Source of the DNA: Actinomycetes bacterium
Lineage (GTDB): Bacteria; Actinomycetota; Thermoleophilia; Solirubrobacterales; Solirubrobacteraceae
DNA length: 6,433 nucleotides
Assembly (NCBI GenBank): GCA_023404805.1
Contig: JAEYAL010000267.1
Location: 1 to 6,433 of the forward strand
Direction: 5' to 3'
Position 1 is the first letter of the stretch; each line of letters begins with the position of its first letter. Positions 4,001 to 6,433 of the stretch are shown here, piece by piece. A program made the position numbers and the translations under genes. The notes under the pieces are model-generated. The model made no database searches. It saw only the letters and a program-made list of their open reading frames with translations, and was not told the origin of the DNA.

Positions 4001-6433
4001 GGCGCGGGCCTGGTCGAACCGCGGCACCTCGATCTTGAGCTTCGGACACAGCGGGAAGCCGCCGATGTCGCGCGGCGCGACGTACGGGCGATAGCCGCCG
4101 AAGTAGTTGACGCCGAGGATCTGCGGCGCCTGCGGGACCTGCGTCGGGATCAGCGGCGCGCACGGCTGGGGCGTCCAGAAGACGCCATCGGGCGTCGTCT
4201 TGATGTTCTGCTGGGCGGCCAGGAGCCCGCACGTGGCACGCTCGTCGAGGGTCAGGCCGAACACGGCGCCGAAGACCGGCGAGGTCGGCGAGACCTTGGC
4301 GCACGCCGCACGGGCCGCGGCGACCACGTCGGCGTAGCGCTGGTTGATCGTCGAGTCCATCGCCGCGAGCTGCTCGGCGGAGATCGCGAGCATGCTGGTC
4401 GACGAGAGCCAGTTGGCGCCGTTGATCGCGGTGAAGAGGCGGCCCTCGGCGCCCGACGAGGGCAGCGGGACGAGCTTGTTGAGCGAGTGGCCCGCCTTGC
4501 TGGTGCCGAGGATGTTCGTCGAGGTGACGTCGCAGCGGATGGTGAGGCCGAGGTCGTCGACGGTGACGTCGTAGTGGCTCGTCGTCGCGCCGTCGATCGG
4601 CGATCCGCCGCGGTACCACTGGTAGGCGTACTGGCCGAAGTCGTCGGCGTTCCAGCGGCCCGGGGTGCAGTCTGCCGAGCGGTCGGTCGGCTTGGCGCCG
4701 GTGATGTTGACCGTGATGCGCGGCGCGCCCGCGAGCTGCGGCACGTCCTTGATCACCCGCACCTCGCGCGAGTAGGCGAACGCCGACTGGCCGACGTCGT
4801 TGGAGCCGACGACGCGGCAGAGCAGCTGCTTGCCGCGGTCGCCCTCCTTGGGCGTGTAGCGCTCGCCGTCGCCCGCGAAGCTCGCGTCGACGGTCCACTC
4901 GAACTTGAACTCGCCGGCGTTCGACCAGTCGCCGGCGGCGCAGATCGTCTCGCGGCCGACGATCGCGATCGCGTCGGTGACCGGGCCAGGCTCGGCCTTC
5001 GGCGCCGGGATGCCGAGGTCGACGCGCAGCGAGTTCGACGGCGCCGTGGCGGTGCCGGCGGTGTTGACGACGGTTTCGCGGCAGCGGATCCGGTAGCTCT
5101 GTTCGACATCGCGCACGACGTAGGTGCTGCCGGTCTGCCCGACGCGTGCCTGCCAGGTCGGGTCGGTCGCCGAGGTGACCGCGCGCGGCGCCAGCTCCCA
5201 GGCGATGCTCTTGGTCGGAGTGGGCGTGCCGGTGTACGTGCCCGGGATGCAGGTGAGCGTTTGGCCGGGAACCGGCTTGCCCTCGAGCCGCGGCGGCGCC
5301 GTGACCTTCGGCGCGACGGGCGCCGGCGGTGTCGAAGGCTCGGTGAGGTCGACGACGCGGAGCTTGTGGTTGGTCGTATCCGCGATGAGCACGTCGCCGT
5401 CGGGCTGGACGATCGCCGAGTACGGGCCGGACAGCTTGGCCGCCGCAGCGGGGCCGCCGTCGCCGGTGCTGCCCACGGCGCCCGTGCCCGCGAACGTGTG
5501 GATCAGCCCGCCAGAGACGAACCGGACCTTGTTGTTGAGTGAGTCCGCGATGTAGAACGCGCCGTCCGGCGTCGCCGTGACGCCGATCGGGTGGTTCAGC
5601 TGGCCGCCAGTGGCGGCGCCGCCGTCGCCAGCGGATCCGGCCGTGCCGGTGCCGGCGACGGTCGAAATGGTGCCGCCCGCGGTGACCCGCCGGATGCGGT
5701 TGTTGTAGGTGTCGGCGATGAGCACGCCGCCGTCGGGGAACCGCACGACGCCCGACGGCTTGTAGAGCGAGGCCGAGGTCGCGGGGCCGCCGTCGCCGGC
5801 GAACGTGGCGCTGCCGTTGCCTGCGAGCGTGGTGATCGTGCCGCTGGCGGACACCTTGCGGATGCGCTGGTTGTCGACGTCGGCGAACGCGTACGAGTTG
5901 TCCGGGAAGACCGCGATCTGGTACGGGAACCGCATCGCGGCCGCGGTCGCCGGGCCGCCGTCGCCGCTGAAGGTGAACTGGCCGTTGCCTGCGACGGTCG
6001 TGATGTTGCCGCCGATGGTGAACTTGCGGATCCGGTTGTTGTTGGAGTCCGCGACCAGGATGGAGCCGTCGCTGAGCACGCCGACGCCCGACGGCGCGCT
6101 GAACTGCGCCGCTGTGGCCGGGCCGCCGTCGCCGGCGAAGCCCTGCACGCCGCTGCCGGCGATCGTTGTGATCGTGCCGTTCGGGGCGATCCGGCGGATC
6201 TTCTGGTTGAACTGGTCGGCGAAGACGAAGCCGCCGCCGGGCGCGGGAGCGATCTGCATCGGGCCGGAGAGCTGCGCCGACGCGGCCGGTCCGCCGTCGC
6301 CTGCTGCGCCCGAGGTGCCGGTGCCCGCGTAGGTGGTGATGTTGGTGGTCGGCGCGGCTGCTGCGGCCGGGGCGGACACCCCGGCCACCGCCAGCGCGGC
6401 GGCGGCGACGGCGTGGGCGGCGACGGCGGGGAC
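1016..6433 (-). CDS. Very large secreted mosaic protein: NHL propeller, Ig-like, PKD-like, beta-rich and FN3-like domains (5' end missing)
   Basis: One unbroken frame runs from the right edge to the TGA at 1016-1018, giving 1805 codons. Residue numbers in this annotation count the in-frame GTG at 6386-6388 as 1. Fifteen more sense codons lie upstream, with no stop, and continue a hydrophobic signal peptide, so that GTG is not the real start. Order: signal peptide to about residue 12; six NHL repeats 16-349; Pro-rich linker 350-360; three Ig-like domains 361-641; unrecognised Cys-containing region 642-1010 with a PKD-like segment at 813-878; helical stretch 1087-1158; beta-rich Gly-patterned region 1160-1510; unnamed beta-sandwich-like region 1515-1697; FN3-like 1702-1790. 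There are 18 Cys in the visible part (an even number), all between 380 and 1492, which fits a disulphide-bonded exported protein. No LPXTG, lipobox or C-terminal membrane helix is seen. NHL propellers and Ig/PKD/FN3 domains usually bind proteins or glycans; no enzyme motif is evident. Function is unknown; an extracellular binding, adhesion or sensing role is a guess. TTA, CTA and TCA codons are nearly absent, so the gene looks native to a high-GC genome. Its promoter and RBS are outside the window. Confidence 0.95.
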   Translation of the reverse strand, partial: VPAVAAHAVAAAALAVAGVSAPAAAAAPTTNITTYAGTGTSGAAGDGGPAASAQLSGPMQIAPAPGGGFVFADQFNQKIRRIAPNGTITTIAGSGVQGFAGDGGPATAAQFSAPSGVGVLSDGSILVADSNNNRIRKFTIGGNITTVAGNGQFTFSGDGGPATAAAMRFPYQIAVFPDNSYAFADVDNQRIRKVSASGTITTLAGNGSATFAGDGGPATSASLYKPSGVVRFPDGGVLIADTYNNRIRRVTAGGTISTVAGTGTAGSAGDGGAATGGQLNHPIGVTATPDGAFYIADSLNNKVRFVSGGLIHTFAGTGAVGSTGDGGPAAAAKLSGPYSAIVQPDGDVLIADTTNHKLRVVDLTEPSTPPAPVAPKVTAPPRLEGKPVPGQTLTCIPGTYTGTPTPTKSIAWELAPRAVTSATDPTWQARVGQTGSTYVVRDVEQSYRIRCRETVVNTAGTATAPSNSLRVDLGIPAPKAEPGPVTDAIAIVGRETICAAGDWSNAGEFKFEWTVDASFAGDGERYTPKEGDRGKQLLCRVVGSNDVGQSAFAYSREVRVIKDVPQLAGAPRITVNITGAKPTDRSADCTPGRWNADDFGQYAYQWYRGGSPIDGATTSHYDVTVDDLGLTIRCDVTSTNILGTSKAGHSLNKLVPLPSSGAEGRLFTAINGANWLSSTSMLAISAEQLAAMDSTINQRYADVVAAARAACAKVSPTSPVFGAVFGLTLDERATCGLLAAQQNIKTTPDGVFWTPQPCAPLIPTQVPQAPQILGVNYFGGYRPYVAPRDIGGFPLCPKLKIEVPRFDQARAREIDQGIAEAVAAAAPVKILWDLNGDGRAEADCGPDSPILRTIPERGKYPKLRAVLVNADSESTGVYGIAATSFDFSFGSPGDGSVRPKQTFACRTQMDPPPDPKLPCISSARIGRVKVEGNLCPVQSRYIPPSELSALDPDVQEVLKEKNLVGGGNLANYTPEVRKTLFDTYVGVPGERPFDRLANAPTFAQSIAGRYTGALLNMADPPDLNTGFLQRSAGRVTAQDFTLPSKGGTRITLPAGDIARLSGSIFKRESAVFATDQIYLARGKVSINGVTLDPGGAAAVLMPSEVKEAITSVKDMVISSSGAKLSMLSDKGELPLGVTEPFKQEIKESITEPAQEFATKSLKKLTDDLAKKLDIGPFTLSKNVDVKVKLEKDGTASITAAASLPIFTDLEGKSLTAKVDISANASGKLTLKTINIKAPSALLGPVELRKLDITYDGGLSVTGQIIFGPHGSGIDITRFRLANGGQFEALGLKYNAGAGEGIPIGPGVFLTQIGGEFDLPGLDFKEGRIKAYAAVSAGQSVGRGCPAAGLEGNVDLNWNRDKFAIDAHAEPKIVCVSFGAVDFHADTNGYFSVFGHGGIKLGPLSVTANLEGQFQLAKKFEDSRFQVFMQGNGAIAGVLEGTVKAMVSNKGIAGCGSITIVKVPLIDEIFGETIKVTVAGGAGIRFVGGLPPITPGQLIAGLRIFVGCDLGDFKVFAGSKSVVGERAQAARVVPMPGGKKTVALSVAGSGGVPKFTIKTPDGRVLDYTNVPEQLTAMPTGSVAMAIPSEGRTVIMFAEPPKGNYTIETAPGSPGIADVQLAEGIDEPSVKVKVEGKGPKRTLRYDVKKIPGQSVRLVEVADGATREIKVVSGGGKGSKPFTVTEAGKPGGRKIVAEITQNGMPRDQLTVATFSAPNPKLAKVRGLKVKRSKAKATVSWKKVAGAETYIVRVTREDGRRETYRPEPGKSSVEIADLAGRRERLTVRVVAISLAGKKGPAVTLRSRPT
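1019..1285 (-). other. Basic FN3-like C-terminal domain
   Basis: Residues 1702-1790 have the FN3 outline: KATVSWKKVAGAETYIVRV (Trp of strand B, and Y-x-V-x-V of strand C), then VEIADLAGRRERLTVRVVAISLAGKKGPAV in place of the usual L-x-P-x-T-x-Y-x-h-x-V-x-A sequence with trailing G-x-S. It is unusually basic, with 24 Lys/Arg against 8 Asp/Glu from residue 1701. The protein ends directly after it with RSRPT, without an anchor. It may bind acidic cell-wall polymers or other anions, which is inference. Confidence 0.75.
1298..1846 (-). other. Unnamed C-terminal beta-sandwich-like region
   Basis: Residues 1515-1697 appear to hold two beta-rich parts. The first (about 1515-1600, with GGKKTVALSVAGSGGVPKFTI and KGNYTIETAPGS) resembles a small jelly-roll or pre-peptidase-like sandwich. 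The second (about 1608-1697) has PKRTLRYDVKKIPGQSVRLVEVADG and GGRKIVAEITQNGMPRDQLTVATFSAP. The second pattern, placed just before an FN3-like domain, seems familiar from exported proteins of Thermoleophilia-like actinobacteria, where it has no named function. No Cys and no catalytic motif are seen. Confidence 0.5.
1859..2911 (-). other. Beta-rich Gly-patterned region with LEG hairpin repeats
   Basis: Residues 1160-1510 consist almost entirely of short alternating hydrophobic/polar strands separated by Gly, Asn or Asp turns. Examples are SLTAKVDISANASGKLTLKT, SVTGQIIFGPHGSGIDITRF and IPIGPGVFLTQIGGEFDL. The tripeptide LEG opens a strand-turn-strand unit four times (1194, 1334, 1394, 1423). 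Four Cys (1329, 1359, 1439, 1492) could form two disulphides. I recall similar IPIGP-GVF-L-x-x-IGG sequences in other large exported actinobacterial proteins, but I know of no named family. An elongated beta-sheet, solenoid or barrel-like fold is likely; the role is unknown. Confidence 0.6.
2915..3130 (-). other. Charged amphipathic helical linker
   Basis: Residues 1087-1158 (from PSEVKEAITSVKDMV to KKLTDDLAKKLDIG) alternate charged and hydrophobic residues with few Gly or Pro, unlike the beta-rich flanks. The final part (EFATKSLKKLTDDLAKKLDI) looks like one amphipathic helix leading straight into the beta-rich region. It may be a spacer or a packing helix. No full coiled-coil heptad register is obvious by eye. 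Confidence 0.5.
3359..4465 (-). other. Unrecognised Cys-containing region of the large protein
   Basis: Residues 642-1010 match no family I can name, apart from the embedded PKD-like segment annotated separately. It starts with a probably helical part (SAEQLAAMDSTINQRYADVVAAARAACAKV). An aromatic and Pro-rich stretch follows (VFWTPQPCAPLIP, NYFGGYRPYVAPRD), then, after the PKD-like segment, a Pro/Cys stretch (QMDPPPDPKLPC). Eight Cys fall here (696, 720, 743, 781, 829, 890, 904, 920), so four disulphides are possible. Their irregular spacing does not resemble a known Cys-rich module. Translation is continuous, so this is real protein and not a frameshift artefact. Confidence 0.6.
3755..3952 (-). 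other. PKD-like segment with an acidic DxNxDG loop
   Basis: Residues 813-878 include VKILWDLNGDGRAEADC (W817, D818, N820, D822, G823, D828). This resembles the WDLDGDG strand-loop common in bacterial PKD domains. The continuation GKYPKLRAVLVNADSESTG fits the later Y-x-h-x-h-x-h-x-N strand of that fold. The usual TYxxPGTY motif is not clearly present, so the domain is divergent. The Asp/Asn loop could bind calcium, but a dockerin-type or EF-hand reading is weaker because no second loop is seen and position 12 of the loop is Cys. Confidence 0.5.
4466..5308 (-). other. Three tandem bacterial Ig-like domains
   Basis: Domain 1 (about residues 361-458) has PVPGQTLTCIPGTYTG with C380 and RIRC at C436. 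Domain 2 (about 461-550) has TICAAGDW with C483 and LLC at C524. Domain 3 (about 551-641) has ADCTPGRW with C574, YQWYRGGSPIDGAT, and IRC at C619, followed by VTSTNILGTSKA. The layout (Cys-x-PG-x-W, then YQW, then GAT, then I-x-C-x-VT-x-TN-x-x-G) is the recurring Ig-like repeat of actinobacterial exported proteins. The spacing predicts one intradomain disulphide each. Domain 2 is the most divergent: it keeps the Cys pair but has FEWTV for YQW. The likely role is a stalk or ligand-binding module between the propeller and the rest of the protein. Confidence 0.8.
5342..6343 (-). repeat. Six tandem NHL repeats (one six-bladed beta-propeller)
   Basis: Six units start at residues 16, 72, 128, 184, 240 and 295. 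The first four are exactly 56 residues (168 bp), and the fifth and sixth are about 55. Each unit reads roughly [TN]I[TS]T-x-AGxG, then GDGGPA, a hydrophobic strand with PDG, then hhADxxNN+hR+V. The GDGG core begins at bases 6301, 6133, 5965, 5797, 5629 and 5464 (minus strand), so spacing is 168 four times and then 165. At the DNA level the core is GGCGACGGCGG. Unit 5 has GDGGA where the others have GDGGP. Six blades is the usual count for a closed NHL propeller such as the PknD sensor domain of mycobacteria. No catalytic His/metal set of the kind seen in peptidyl-amidating lyase propellers is apparent; a binding role is more likely. Confidence 0.93.
6353..6433 (-). other. Signal peptide, hydrophobic core and cleavage region (partial)
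   Basis: Translating minus-strand codons from 6433 inward gives VPAVAAHAVAAAALAVAG followed by VSAPAAAAAPTTN. This is an Ala/Val/Leu-rich hydrophobic run followed by small residues with several Ala-x-Ala options, and then the mature NHL region. The cleavage site is probably within the AAAAA run near residues 8-12. The positively charged n-region and start codon are beyond the edge. It could instead be an uncleaved N-terminal anchor, but the Ala-rich end favours Sec-type cleavage. Confidence 0.8.

Noticed and set aside
3642..4898. Same-strand open frame of 418 codons within the large gene
   Set aside because: It is an out-of-frame reading of the Ig-like and Cys-containing regions, extremely Arg-rich, and has no plausible start context or domain. 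The conserved Cys/Trp pattern is in the other frame.
1853..5542. Stop-free antisense frame of 1229 codons on the plus strand, inside the large gene
   Set aside because: It is in exact codon register with the minus-strand gene, so its stops could only come from sense TTA, CTA or TCA codons, which are rare in high-GC genes. It ends at a sense TCA (Ser 283). Its Arg/Asp/Glu/Ala/Leu-rich composition is that of a shadow, while the sense frame has clear domains.
5805..6332. Plus-strand open frame of 175 codons opposite the NHL repeats
   Set aside because: Its own periodic AGPPSP pattern is the antisense image of the GDGGPA repeat; it is explained entirely by the NHL array.
5342..6343. CRISPR-like regularly spaced short repeats (GGCGACGGCGG core every 168 bp)
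   Set aside because: The spacing is far longer than CRISPR spacers, and the intervening sequence is homologous and coding. They are protein repeats.

Overview
The window is very GC-rich, and both reading frames strongly prefer G or C at the third codon position. It holds the 3' part of one housekeeping gene and most of one very large gene for a secreted protein. The two genes converge on a 147-base intergenic gap. The codon pattern, the actinobacterial style of the Ig-like domains and the mosaic secreted protein suggest a high-GC actinobacterium. My best guess is Thermoleophilia (Solirubrobacter/Patulibacter/Conexibacter type), but this is recalled from family resemblance and was not tested.

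Layout: (1) positions 2-868, plus strand, encode the C-terminal 288 residues of RsgA, the circularly permuted GTPase of 30S subunit maturation; its N-terminus lies before base 1. (2) Positions 869-1015 hold no gene but contain three inverted repeats, two of them overlapping hairpins just past the end of the minus-strand gene. They probably insulate the convergent transcripts. (3) Positions 1016-6433, minus strand, are one uninterrupted frame of 1805 codons that still runs open at the right edge. The last 84 or so bases encode the hydrophobic core and cleavage region of a signal peptide, so the true start is beyond the window.

Reading the large protein from its N-terminus: signal peptide; six NHL repeats at an almost perfect 168-bp period (one six-bladed beta-propeller); three Ig-like domains, each with a Cys pair; a Cys-containing region I do not recognise, including a PKD-like segment with a DxNxDG acidic loop; a helical, charged linker; about 350 residues of beta-rich Gly-patterned sequence with recurring LEG hairpins; one or two unnamed beta-sandwich-like segments; and a very basic FN3-like C-terminus. 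There is no LPXTG motif and no C-terminal membrane segment, so it is probably released or held non-covalently at the surface. Its function is unknown.

The two genes are on opposite strands, are not in one operon and have no evident functional link. I see no tRNA, rRNA, CRISPR array, mobile element or phage gene. Apart from the 147-base gap, the window is coding throughout. I found no convincing new multi-gene system; the most novel item is the mosaic secreted protein.
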